The notes under the pieces: model-generated
Database searches by the model: none
Seen by the model: only the letters and a program-made list of their open reading frames with translations
Told to the model about the DNA's origin: nothing
Made by a program: the position numbers and the translations under genes
In this document: one piece after another, positions 1-7,142 of the stretch
Layout: every line of letters begins with the position of its first letter
Numbering within the stretch: position 1 is the first letter of the stretch
Assembly: GCF_009866965.1 (NCBI RefSeq)
Contig: NZ_SPKJ01000001.1
Span: 94,413-158,412, forward strand
Direction: 5' to 3'
DNA length: 64,000 bases
From: Propylenella binzhouense
GTDB taxonomy: Bacteria > Pseudomonadota > Alphaproteobacteria > Rhizobiales > Afifellaceae

Positions 1-924
1 CGTGACCGCCCGGCGTTTTCCTCTGCGGTCGCGATGGACAGTGGGCTGCCTGGGCCGGATCGCTGGGCCGGCGGGAGCTTCCGGCGCAGGGGGGAGAGCT
101 GGATCGGGACCGGGTTCCGGCTCCACCTCCACGGTGTCCTCGGGCCTGGCCTCGTCCGCTGACGGTGATAGCAAGCCAGCCGTATCGGCGTCTGGCTCTG
201 CGCAGGGCAACGTCTGCTGGTGAGCGTCAGGCTGATCCCCGATGCCTTCTTGTGGCGCGTCGTCCTGACCGTCCGCTTCGGCCGGATCGGCGTCGCCAGG
301 CGCGTCGGGTATGCCGGATGAAGGCGGTAGCGGCTCCGCACCATCCTGATGCGCAGTGACGCTGGCCTCTTGCGCGACGGTGCCACCGGTCGCAGTTTCT
401 GCGGCCTGACTTGCTGTCTCCAGAACCGGCGCGCCACTGTCAGCCGGCTGCAGGATTGGCTCGGGACCGTTCGGCTCGTCGCCATCGTGCGGCGATACTG
501 GCCCCGCTTCGTCCTTGGCCGGCGGGGGCGGTGGCGGTGGGATGGGAAGGCTAGGCCCGGGCGGCTGGGATGCTACTTCCGGCGCGTCGCTTTGCGCCGG
601 CGCCTCGTCCTCACCCGGAGCTTCGGTCGGGTGGGCGGCTGCGGCCGGGCCAGCGAGCGCGGGTCCTGCGGGGATAGCTGCCGAGGCTCCAGCCGGACTG
701 TCCAGCGCCGTCTTAACAGAGGGGCCCGGGCGCAGGCTCCCGCTGTCCACGTCGGGATCGCTGCGAGTCACCTCGGGGGCGGAGACCCGCAACGTGGCGG
801 CAGCCGTGCGGGGCACCGTCTCGAAGCTACTGGTCCGCGAACGCCGCCGCCACTCCCAAAGACCGGCCATGATGGCCAGTGCGGCGATCAGCCCGGCGAC
901 AGCGAGAAAGCCTGTTCCCTCCAT
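1..924 (-). CDS. Membrane-anchored Pro/Ala/Glu-rich protein, C-terminus outside the window
   Basis: An uninterrupted frame of 308 codons runs from an ATG at 922-924 to the left edge with no stop, so the protein is partial. Residues about 4-22 are strongly hydrophobic and are followed by an Arg-rich stretch (WRRRSR). This predicts one N-terminal membrane anchor with the rest in the cytoplasm. The remainder is rich in Pro, Ala, Glu and Asp, including a run of six prolines, and looks disordered. The start lies 7 nt after the stop of the upstream methyltransferase gene, so the two are probably co-transcribed. Anchor plus acidic, proline-rich linker resembles the layout of ZipA-type tethering proteins, but no domain is recognisable in the visible part. 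Any catalytic or binding domain would lie beyond the edge. Function unknown. Confidence 0.72.
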   Translation of the reverse strand, partial: MEGTGFLAVAGLIAALAIMAGLWEWRRRSRTSSFETVPRTAAATLRVSAPEVTRSDPDVDSGSLRPGPSVKTALDSPAGASAAIPAGPALAGPAAAAHPTEAPGEDEAPAQSDAPEVASQPPGPSLPIPPPPPPPAKDEAGPVSPHDGDEPNGPEPILQPADSGAPVLETASQAAETATGGTVAQEASVTAHQDGAEPLPPSSGIPDAPGDADPAEADGQDDAPQEGIGDQPDAHQQTLPCAEPDADTAGLLSPSADEARPEDTVEVEPEPGPDPALPPAPEAPAGPAIRPRQPTVHRDRRGKRRAVT

Positions 925-931
925 GGCGGCG

Positions 932-2110
932 CTATCCGCTTGCCTTGCGGGGTATCTGGTCCAGCAGGCCTGAAACGGCACGCGCGACCGCCCGTCCCAT
1001 GAGCGGGGGAACCGCGTTGCCGACCTGCTTTAGCTGCTGCCACTCGCTGCCGTAGAAGACGAAACCGTCGTGGAACGACTGAAGCCGCGCCGCTTCGCGG
1101 ACCGTGATCCAGCGGTCATGTGTCGGATGGATCCACTCGGACAGGTCCCGATGCATCTGCGCGAGGATGGTGTAGGAAGGCTTCTCAGGATCCAGGCGGC
1201 GCCATTTGTGCCCGCGCGTGCCGTTCCACAGCGCGGTCGGAAGGGAATCCCCGCGGGCGCCAGGACGAATGGCGGCGATGATCTTCTTGCGGCGGGCTTC
1301 GATGCCTTTCGTATGGTGGTTGTGAAGCGCGTCTTCGGCCAGACCCGTCCGCTTTCGCTCAGAGGTCAGCAGCTCATGGTCCCAGTCCAGACGCATGAGC
1401 TTCTGGAAGTCGGAGTAGCGCCCGCCGGGCTTTTTTGGATAGGGGAGCGGCGCATTGTCGTCCGACACGGTTTTGGGAAGATCGGACAGCGCTTCGCGGA
1501 CCGTGACGATCGTGTCGGACTTCTCCCGCTCGACCAGCGCTTTGATGGCTTCTTCGAAACTCCCGGCGAACGGCAGCCTGTCACGGATTCCGAAGATGAA
1601 GACGCGGCGCCGGTGCTGCGGAACCCCGAAGTCTGAGGCGATGGCCGGCAGGATCGCCGTTCGCGAATATCCTGCTTCCCGGAATGCATCGAGGATTCGC
1701 GCTTTGAAGTGGCCATTCTTCATGGCCACCATGTTCGGGACGTTCTCCATCACGAAGGCGCGAGGCCGAAGAAGCCGGACAACGCGGACGAATTCTTCGT
1801 AGAGGCGGTTCCGGGGGTCGGCGAGATTGCGCGGACCAATCTGGCTGAAGCCCTGGCAAGGCGGCCCGCCATAAACCACGTCGATCTTGCGGGCAGTCAA
1901 CTCGCGCAGGCTTGGCACGCCAGGCTGCTCATCCTCCAGAAAGCGGGCGATATCGCCCTTGAACAGTGCGACTTCGGAGAAATTGGCAGCATGGGTTAGG
2001 CACGCCTGCGCATCCGACTCGACGGCACAAACGACATCCCATCCTGCGAGGCGCACGCCCTCGCAGAATCCGCCTGCACCGCTGAAGAGCGACACGGCCG
2101 TCAGAGTCAT
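932..2110 (-). CDS. dcm: DNA (cytosine-5-)-methyltransferase
   Basis: Transfers a methyl group from S-adenosylmethionine to C5 of cytosine in DNA. With the start at 2110 the protein is 392 aa. Motif I (SAM binding, FSGAGGF) is at residues 9-15. Motif IV (GGPPCQGFS) holds the catalytic Cys85, motif VI is ENVPN near 122-126, and motif VIII is QHRRRVF near 165-171. A target-recognition region follows, and motifs IX/X end in VGNAVPP near the C-terminus. The frame stays open upstream to an ATG at 2152. I prefer the internal ATG because motif I then begins at the usual distance from the N-terminus. No partner endonuclease is visible in the window. It could belong to a restriction-modification or other methylation-based defence unit continuing to the left, or be solitary. 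Confidence 0.93.
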   Translation of the reverse strand: MTLTAVSLFSGAGGFCEGVRLAGWDVVCAVESDAQACLTHAANFSEVALFKGDIARFLEDEQPGVPSLRELTARKIDVVYGGPPCQGFSQIGPRNLADPRNRLYEEFVRVVRLLRPRAFVMENVPNMVAMKNGHFKARILDAFREAGYSRTAILPAIASDFGVPQHRRRVFIFGIRDRLPFAGSFEEAIKALVEREKSDTIVTVREALSDLPKTVSDDNAPLPYPKKPGGRYSDFQKLMRLDWDHELLTSERKRTGLAEDALHNHHTKGIEARRKKIIAAIRPGARGDSLPTALWNGTRGHKWRRLDPEKPSYTILAQMHRDLSEWIHPTHDRWITVREAARLQSFHDGFVFYGSEWQQLKQVGNAVPPLMGRAVARAVSGLLDQIPRKASG

Positions 2111-2493
2111 GTTAAGCTGCCTGCCGGCATCGGATGTTGCCGCTGCCACCACTGCTTCGGTATCGTGGAAATTCGATATGCCCCATAGTCCCCCCCGTCA
2201 CGGCTGCGGTTCGATCCACGTCCCGCAGATTCCCTCATATTGAGCGCGCGTGGACCCAGACGCACCAAACGCCGGCAGAGTCGGCGCATTTTCCGAGGCG
2301 ATGAATCCCGTGTGTGGCGGCCCTAGGCGCTCGTTTCGCGAACAGTATAGGCGAAAGAAGTTTATGTTCTCTAGCCCACACGCTACAGTAGCGCCAGCGG
2401 TCTGAATCGGCTTTGCAAGCCTAGTCCTGCTGGATCGCAGGGCAGCGAGAGCGCCCCGTTCCGGTGCCGCTCCAGCAAGCTGGAGCCCTCTTG

Positions 2494-2574
2494 ATGCGCG
2501 CCTTGCACGCGCGCCGTCTCGGGCGTCCATACTCCGTGCGTTCCAATGGTGAAGCGCCGAGTGCGACCCCTTCG
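2494..2574 (-). pseudogene. Tyrosine integrase fragment (remnant)
   Basis: In the frame reading leftward from about 2574 the translation gives RGRTRRFTIGTHGVW followed by TPETARVQ. This is nearly identical to residues about 49-70 of the integrase at 7705-9048. The DNA also aligns closely with 8832-8910. The match stops abruptly, beside the 3' end of the metallopeptidase gene on one side and at an unrelated sequence on the other, so this is a small leftover of a second related integrase. The rest of the 2111-2574 interval shows no convincing gene. It contains a perfect 8-bp hairpin stem with a 2-nt loop at 2469-2486, without a T-tract. Confidence 0.7.
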
Positions 2575-3453
2575 TCATCGAAACCGCGGAGTCCATCGCT
2601 CGACGAGATCGTCCTCGTCTTCTTCATCGTCGCCTTCCTCTTCGCGGCTGATCGCGCCAGAGGAAAGGACGGTCAGGACCTTGCCGTATCCGCCAAGGCC
2701 GACCGACTCCTCGGAGACGGACGCCTTCGTGGTTCCGCCCAGCCAGTCGCGTACGTCCGCCTCGTCGGCCACAGTTGCGCCGGCGCGCACCTGGTCCGGG
2801 TCATCCGCGAGCCGCGCGGTGACCGTGCCGATGGGAAGCTTCGTTCCTTTTCTCAGCCATGAGAGTTTCGGCAGGGTCTTCATCGCGTCCGACATGAAGC
2901 AATAGTCGATGACGCCGCCGGTGCTGACGATGATCGCGACGGCGGCGCGGGTCAGTTCGGCATAGCGGATCGCGGTCGCGGTGCGCGAGGTGACGCAGCG
3001 GGCGGCAAGGGCATCCACGGCGGCGAGGCCCGGCTCGTAATTTTCCATCTCCATGCGGAAGGGCGTTTCAGGCATAAGCAGGCCGGCGGCGAAGTGATCC
3101 GCCTCCAGCTCATAAGGGTCTGCCGTGACGAAGCCGGCGCGCGAGACATGCACGCCCGTCTTCAGAAGCTGGTCGATATGGCCTTCGAGGAAATAATGCC
3201 CCAGCTCGTGGCTCACGCTGAAACGCTGAAAGCCTTCGTTGGGGATATGCGTTGCGTAGACGATGCCGAAGCTGTTGCCATGGCGCAGCAACATGCCCGA
3301 TACGCCGTCATGCGCTTCGGGCTTGCCCTCGACCGTGATGTCGCGCCCGGCAGCGAGGGCGAACGGATCGACCGGCAGGCTCGTGATACCCTCCTCTCTA
3401 AGCAAGGCCTCGGCGCCGCGCCGCGCGATCATGAGGCGGAACGGCCGGCTCAT
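2575..3453 (-). CDS. capP: ImmA/IrrE-type metallopeptidase, probable CBASS regulator CapP
   Basis: A 292-aa zinc metallopeptidase of the ImmA/IrrE family. The gluzincin motif HELGH lies at residues 82-86, and the downstream helix ELEADHFA (from about 115) supplies the third ligand. The C-terminal half is less conserved and ends in an acidic run (EEEGDDEEDEDD). It overlaps the upstream HTH repressor gene by 4 bp, so the pair is translationally coupled. Known biology: CapP peptidases next to CBASS operons cleave the CapH repressor after DNA damage and derepress the defence genes. Here the pair is divergent from a complete CBASS operon, which supports the assignment. Elsewhere the same pairing regulates integrative elements, so control of the nearby integrase is an alternative. 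Confidence 0.85.
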   Translation of the reverse strand: MSRPFRLMIARRGAEALLREEGITSLPVDPFALAAGRDITVEGKPEAHDGVSGMLLRHGNSFGIVYATHIPNEGFQRFSVSHELGHYFLEGHIDQLLKTGVHVSRAGFVTADPYELEADHFAAGLLMPETPFRMEMENYEPGLAAVDALAARCVTSRTATAIRYAELTRAAVAIIVSTGGVIDYCFMSDAMKTLPKLSWLRKGTKLPIGTVTARLADDPDQVRAGATVADEADVRDWLGGTTKASVSEESVGLGGYGKVLTVLSSGAISREEEGDDEEDEDDLVERWTPRFR

Positions 3454-3803
3454 GATCCCTTGTCCTTCTTGCTGCGCTCCGCGAGCATCTTCAGGAAGTC
3501 TTTCGCGATCTCCCGGTCGTTGCCGCTCAGTTTCGCCACGTCGCGGAACAGAGGATCGCCGGCCTCGGCAAGTTCGGGGTCATCGACGCGGCCCAGCAGG
3601 TAGTCCGTGGTAATCTCCAGCGCGATGGCGAGCTTGCGCAGTGAGTCGAAGGACGGCTTGCGCGTGCCGGCCTCGAAATGAGCGACCGTGGTTGCGGGCA
3701 TTTTCGCGCGTTCCGCCAGTTGCTCTTGTTTGTAGCCCCTCATCTCGCGCGCCTCCCGCAGGCGCTGGCGGAAAATGTCCGAGGGGGATGGCTCTTCGTT
3801 CAT
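3450..3803 (-). CDS. capH: XRE-family repressor, probable CapH
   Basis: A 117-aa DNA-binding protein with a Cro/C1-type helix-turn-helix at about residues 11-70. The core QEQLAERAKMPATTVAHFE is followed by the typical KPSFDSLRKLAIAL helices. The short C-terminal part (about 75-117) is helical and ends in a Lys-rich tail. It probably represses both its own gene and the divergent CD-NTase operon through the inverted repeats between them. The 3' end overlaps the peptidase start by 4 bp. HTH-repressor plus ImmA-peptidase pairs are known as CapH/CapP in CBASS loci, where cleavage of the repressor switches the system on. The name is inferred from context, since XRE proteins are too similar to assign by sequence alone. 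Confidence 0.85.
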   Translation of the reverse strand: MNEEPSPSDIFRQRLREAREMRGYKQEQLAERAKMPATTVAHFEAGTRKPSFDSLRKLAIALEITTDYLLGRVDDPELAEAGDPLFRDVAKLSGNDREIAKDFLKMLAERSKKDKGS

Positions 3804-3822
3804 GTCGTCTCCGGCAAGTGCG

Positions 3823-3865
3823 ACTTGACGGGTTTTTTCCCCGTTCTATATAATGCGAGTCAAGT
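3823..3865. promoter_or_regulatory. Inverted repeat flanking the CBASS promoter (putative repressor operator)
   Basis: ACTTGAC at 3823-3829 and GTCAAGT at 3859-3865 are perfect reverse complements separated by 29 bp. The left arm overlaps the -35 box of the rightward promoter and the right arm follows its -10 box. A repressor bound to both arms would cover the promoter. The site lies between the divergent XRE gene and the CD-NTase gene, so the XRE protein is the natural candidate. Binding itself is an inference. Confidence 0.55.
3825..3854 (+). promoter_or_regulatory. Sigma-70-type promoter for the CBASS operon
   Basis: A -35 element TTGACG (3825-3830) and a perfect -10 element TATAAT (3849-3854) are separated by 18 bp and point towards the CD-NTase gene. 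The predicted transcript has a leader of about 85 nt before the ATG at 3947. Such a near-consensus promoter is unusual for this GC-rich DNA and suggests strong expression when it is not repressed. Confidence 0.65.
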
Positions 3866-3869
3866 TTCT

Positions 3870-3887
3870 CATGTCGCCCCCGACATG
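3870..3887. promoter_or_regulatory. Second perfect inverted repeat in the CBASS leader
   Basis: CATGTCG (3870-3876) and CGACATG (3881-3887) form a perfect 7-bp palindrome around four C residues, just downstream of the predicted transcription start. A further copy of CATGTCG occurs at 3801-3807, over the start codon of the repressor gene. It may be a second operator, or a hairpin in the mRNA leader. Confidence 0.45.
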
Positions 3888-3946
3888 TGCAAGCAAAACC
3901 CTCACCGGCCGGGCGACTGGCCGCGGCAGCGCCAAGGAGCGACGCC

Positions 3947-5236
3947 ATGAACGAGCATGTGAACCCTTTCCGGCAGACCGATGCCCTCGACGAAGTGCTG
4001 CTCGACGTCGCGGCGCTGATCGAACTGAGTCCCCGCGACCGCCGCGTCGCGGACAACCGCTACCGCCTTCTCAAGCAGCATCTGGAGCGCAAGGGCAGCC
4101 CGCTGGCGCCGTATCTCGTAGACGGCGTCAGCCTGATCTACGCGCAGGGCTCGATCGCCACCAGCACGACGATCGTCAGCGGCACCGATGACGACCGGTT
4201 CGACGTTGACGCAATCGTCGAGATCGACGTGCCGGCGCATTGGGACAACGACCGGGCGCTCGATCTTCTTGAGGAGTCGCTGCAGGGCTTCCCCGGCGTC
4301 GTGAAGATCGTGCGCTGCACGCGCTGCGTCCAGCTTCAGTTCGCCTTCATGCATATGGACGTGACCATCATGGACCGCCGCGCCCGCATCGCGGTCGAGC
4401 GGGCGGGGGAGATTTTCCACTCGCCCGACAAGGGCGAATCGTCCCGCGTGCCGTCCAACCCGTGGGGCTTCACGTCGTGGTTCCGCCGCACGGTCGGCAT
4501 CGGGCAGGAGGCGTTCAAGGAAATCCTGCGCCGCCACCGCGGCGCCGCGGGGCGGGACCGGCTGCCGCTCCTCAACGAGCGCGAGCGGCTCGTCGTCGCC
4601 AAGGCCGACCAGGTCGATCTGCCGCCGATGATCCCGAGTGCCATCGACGCGCAGGAGGCCGTCGCGCTCAAGCTTTTGAAGCGTTTCCTCAACCTGCGCT
4701 ATGAGGGCCTGCCGGTGAAGCGGCCGCCCTCGATCTACCTGACCAAGCGGGCCGGGGATGTTGGTTACGTCCCGCAGGGTCTCACGGCGCAGCTTTTCGC
4801 GCTCGCCGATTCAACGGCCAAGATCATGCGCGGCCACATCGCCGCCGGGACGCGCCCCCGCGAACTCAATCCTTCCTATCATCCCGACCGCATCAACGAC
4901 CGCTGGCCGGCTGACGGCGCGGTGGGCATCAAGGACATGAAGATGTTCGCCGAGCATCTTGAATATCTCTGCGACCGCCTCGAGCAGATGGCGATCGCGC
5001 CGCTCGACGACATGGCCAAGGTCATCGACGAGCTGTTCGGCGAGCGCGTTGGCAAGGCGCAGCGCGAAGCGATGGCCGCCCGCTACGACCGCCGCCAGGA
5101 GCCGGGCCGGCTCTTCGCGGTGCCGCGCAGTGGCGCCATCGCCGCCCCGGCCATTGTGCCCGCGCCGCAGACCTACCGCGAGGTCCCGCGTCATAATTTC
5201 CATCCCATGATCCTCGGCGGCGAGGATGAAGGCTGA
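3947..5236 (+). CDS. cdnX: CBASS cyclic oligonucleotide synthase (CD-NTase)
   Basis: A 429-aa cGAS/DncV-like nucleotidyltransferase. It would make a cyclic nucleotide signal on phage infection to activate the phospholipase encoded downstream. The polymerase-beta-fold signature is clear: QGS at residues 67-69, then RFDVDAIVEID with metal-binding Asp86 and Asp88, and a third acidic residue at Asp138 (HMDVTIMD). I chose the ATG at 3947 because AAGGAG sits 7 nt upstream. An in-frame ATG at 3887 lies inside the second inverted repeat. The protein ends in GGEDEG with a terminal glycine, as expected for a CD-NTase conjugated through its C-terminus by the Cap2/E2 machinery. The 3' end overlaps the E2 gene by 11 bp. 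The clade and the cyclic nucleotide product cannot be told from sequence alone; the symbol is generic. Confidence 0.92.
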   Translation: MNEHVNPFRQTDALDEVLLDVAALIELSPRDRRVADNRYRLLKQHLERKGSPLAPYLVDGVSLIYAQGSIATSTTIVSGTDDDRFDVDAIVEIDVPAHWDNDRALDLLEESLQGFPGVVKIVRCTRCVQLQFAFMHMDVTIMDRRARIAVERAGEIFHSPDKGESSRVPSNPWGFTSWFRRTVGIGQEAFKEILRRHRGAAGRDRLPLLNERERLVVAKADQVDLPPMIPSAIDAQEAVALKLLKRFLNLRYEGLPVKRPPSIYLTKRAGDVGYVPQGLTAQLFALADSTAKIMRGHIAAGTRPRELNPSYHPDRINDRWPADGAVGIKDMKMFAEHLEYLCDRLEQMAIAPLDDMAKVIDELFGERVGKAQREAMAARYDRRQEPGRLFAVPRSGAIAAPAIVPAPQTYREVPRHNFHPMILGGEDEG

Positions 5237-5726
5237 GCCCGCTCGCCGACGCTCTCCTGACGCGCAACTGGCGGCGATGCGCCGCCAGTGGCCGGACTTT
5301 GCAGGCCGGCGCCTTGGCGACGGGACGCTGATCTGGCAGGGACCGCTGCGGCCGAAAGCGCAACTCTATACGGTCTTCATCTGCTGGCATCCCGTCACGA
5401 TGTCCCTGCCTTACGTCATCGTGGATGATCCGCCGCTGCGGCCCCGCCCGGGCGGCGCCTTCGCGGAAATCCCGCACCTCATCTTCTATGCTGACAAGCC
5501 GGAACAGTCGGGTCTGTGCCTTTTCGATCCCGAGGGCCGTGAATGGTCGCCGGCCGATCTGATCGCCGACACCACAGTGCTGTGGACCGCCGAATGGCTG
5601 ACCTACTATGAACTGTGGCACATGACCGGCGAATGGCTCGCGCCGGGCGTGGGTTACGAGAGCGTCGCGCGGATGATACGGGCCGATGCGGAGGCCGTGA
5701 AGGCGGTGCTGGACGATGTTCACTGA
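5226..5726 (+). CDS. Stand-alone E2-like conjugating protein of short type II CBASS
   Basis: A 166-aa protein matching the E2 (ubiquitin-conjugating-like) half of CBASS Cap2. It is a compact alpha/beta fold with HLIFY before the putative active-site Cys98 (SGLCLFDP). A C-terminal helix region holds TAEWLTYYELWHMTGEW, a pattern typical of Cap2 E2 domains. No E1 domain and no Cap3 protease are encoded, which places the operon among the short type II CBASS systems. In such systems (described in Serratia) the E2 alone links to the C-terminal glycine of its CD-NTase and controls its activity. The gene overlaps the CD-NTase and the phospholipase gene by 11 bp each, so the three are tightly coupled. 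Assignment rests on motif pattern and context. Confidence 0.85.
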   Translation: MKAEPARRRSPDAQLAAMRRQWPDFAGRRLGDGTLIWQGPLRPKAQLYTVFICWHPVTMSLPYVIVDDPPLRPRPGGAFAEIPHLIFYADKPEQSGLCLFDPEGREWSPADLIADTTVLWTAEWLTYYELWHMTGEWLAPGVGYESVARMIRADAEAVKAVLDDVH

Positions 5727-6753
5727 CCGCCGCGCAAACAGCCGGGGAACGCGTCGGCGCAAGCAGCCCTGGCCCGAGGACCGGCCGTTCAGAATCCTGG
5801 CGCTCGATGGCGGGGGCATCAAGGGCGTCTACACCGCTGAACTGATGCGGCTGTGCGAAGAGCATTTTAGGAGGCCGGTGGCGCCGGCGTTCGACATGAT
5901 CGCCGGCACCTCGACCGGCGGCATCATCGCCCTCGGCCTTGGCCTCGGCAAATCCGCTGCCGAAATCGCCGCCTTCTACCACGACGACGGGCGGCATATC
6001 TTTCCGCCGCTGCCGCAGCGCAGACTGATGCGGTGGTGGAAGCTCTGGTGCGCGCTGCACGGCCCCAAGCTGAACCACGGGGAGCTGGAGCGCGCCCTGA
6101 AGCGGCGGTTCGAGGATCATCTTCTCGGCGAGTCGACATGCCGCCTCGTAATCCCCGCCTTCATGATGCCGAAGACCGAGATCGCCGTCTTCAAGACTGA
6201 CCATCACGAGGATTTCCGCAACGACTACAAGACGCCGATGTGGAAGGTGGCCCGGGCGACATCGGCGGCCCCGACCTATCTCAAGGGGCTGGAGCACGAG
6301 GAAAGCGGCCGCATCTTCATCGACGGCGGCGTGTGGGCGAACAACCCGGCCATGGTCGCGCTGGTGGATGCACTGACTGCCTACGACATCACGCCCGACC
6401 AGGTGCAGATGCTGAGCATCGGCACCGGCAACGCGCCGTTCTCCCTCAGCAGGGACAAAGTCATGAGCGGCCTTGTCGCCTGGCGCGAAGCCATCAAGGC
6501 CGCGATGTTCCTGACCACCGACAACGCCACCGCGCAGGTCAAGCTCCTGCTCGGTCCCGAACGCTGCCTGCGGATCGAACCGGCGGGTGATGACGCGGCA
6601 GTCGAGATGGACGACTATGACGCGGCGTTCGCCTGCCTTCCGGCGCTGGCCGCCGCGGACTTCGCCGCGCACAAGGAGGCCGTCGCGCCCTTCTTCGCGC
6701 AGGCCGCCGCGCCGCGCGAACGGCACTATACAAGCGTGCCGCACGGAGATTGA
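5716..6753 (+). CDS. capV: CapV-type patatin-like phospholipase, CBASS effector
   Basis: A 345-aa patatin-fold lipase. It carries the oxyanion loop DGGGIKG (31-37), the nucleophile elbow GTSTG with Ser66, and the catalytic Asp203 in IDGGVWANNP, giving a complete Ser-Asp dyad. CapV effectors are switched on by the cyclic nucleotide made by the adjacent CD-NTase. They degrade membrane phospholipids so that the infected cell dies before phage is released. The N-terminal 20 residues are basic and look unstructured. The gene starts 11 bp inside the E2 gene and is the last recognisable member of the operon. Length and motif order match CapV rather than longer patatins with extra domains. Confidence 0.93.
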   Translation: MFTDRRANSRGTRRRKQPWPEDRPFRILALDGGGIKGVYTAELMRLCEEHFRRPVAPAFDMIAGTSTGGIIALGLGLGKSAAEIAAFYHDDGRHIFPPLPQRRLMRWWKLWCALHGPKLNHGELERALKRRFEDHLLGESTCRLVIPAFMMPKTEIAVFKTDHHEDFRNDYKTPMWKVARATSAAPTYLKGLEHEESGRIFIDGGVWANNPAMVALVDALTAYDITPDQVQMLSIGTGNAPFSLSRDKVMSGLVAWREAIKAAMFLTTDNATAQVKLLLGPERCLRIEPAGDDAAVEMDDYDAAFACLPALAAADFAAHKEAVAPFFAQAAAPRERHYTSVPHGD

Positions 6754-6781
6754 GGAGGACCGTCAGGGCGCGGCCTTCTCA

Positions 6782-7069
6782 ATGGGATGGTCTACGTGCG
6801 ACCTGACGCGTGCGCTCGCGGTCATCAAACTGTGGGAGAGCGACAAGGGCGATCTCGACTACGACGGTTTCGCCAGGCGGGTCGCGGGCGGCAGGGACTA
6901 CGACGTCGGAGACCTCCAGACGCTGCTGCGCAACAACGAGCAGCCAGTCCTGGACGCTGTGATAGAGCATGTAACCGAAAACCGCCGCTGGCTCGGACAG
7001 AGGACCGCTCTTGAAACCCGGATCACGCAGGATGCCAAACGCACGCTCAAGGAAGAGGTCGCCACCTAA
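6782..7069 (+). CDS. Small hypothetical protein downstream of capV
   Basis: A 95-aa ORF beginning 28 bp after the capV stop on the same strand. It contains LTRALAVIKLWES near the N-terminus, an Asp/Gly-rich middle (KGDLDYDGFARR) and a long predicted C-terminal helix ending in TLKEEVAT. I recognise no family. It is soluble, acidic and largely helical, with no signal peptide or membrane segment. The same-strand spacing suggests co-transcription with the CBASS operon, so it could be an accessory or an unrelated passenger. No strong ribosome site is visible directly before the ATG. The frame is open further upstream inside capV but offers no better start. Confidence 0.5.
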   Translation: MGWSTCDLTRALAVIKLWESDKGDLDYDGFARRVAGGRDYDVGDLQTLLRNNEQPVLDAVIEHVTENRRWLGQRTALETRITQDAKRTLKEEVAT

Positions 7070-7142
7070 GAGTCGAAAACCGTCAAGCGCGTGGCATGGC
7101 TCCACACCTTGCCCGCCTCGACGATCCTGATCGCTGATCCCG

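Noticed and set aside
2..1002. Three rightward open frames at the left edge
   Set aside because: They are antisense to a single continuous leftward frame with a proper start, a membrane anchor and a start just after the methyltransferase stop.
2469..2486. Perfect hairpin as a terminator
   Set aside because: An 8-bp stem with a 2-nt loop but no following T-tract on either strand, so termination is not supported.
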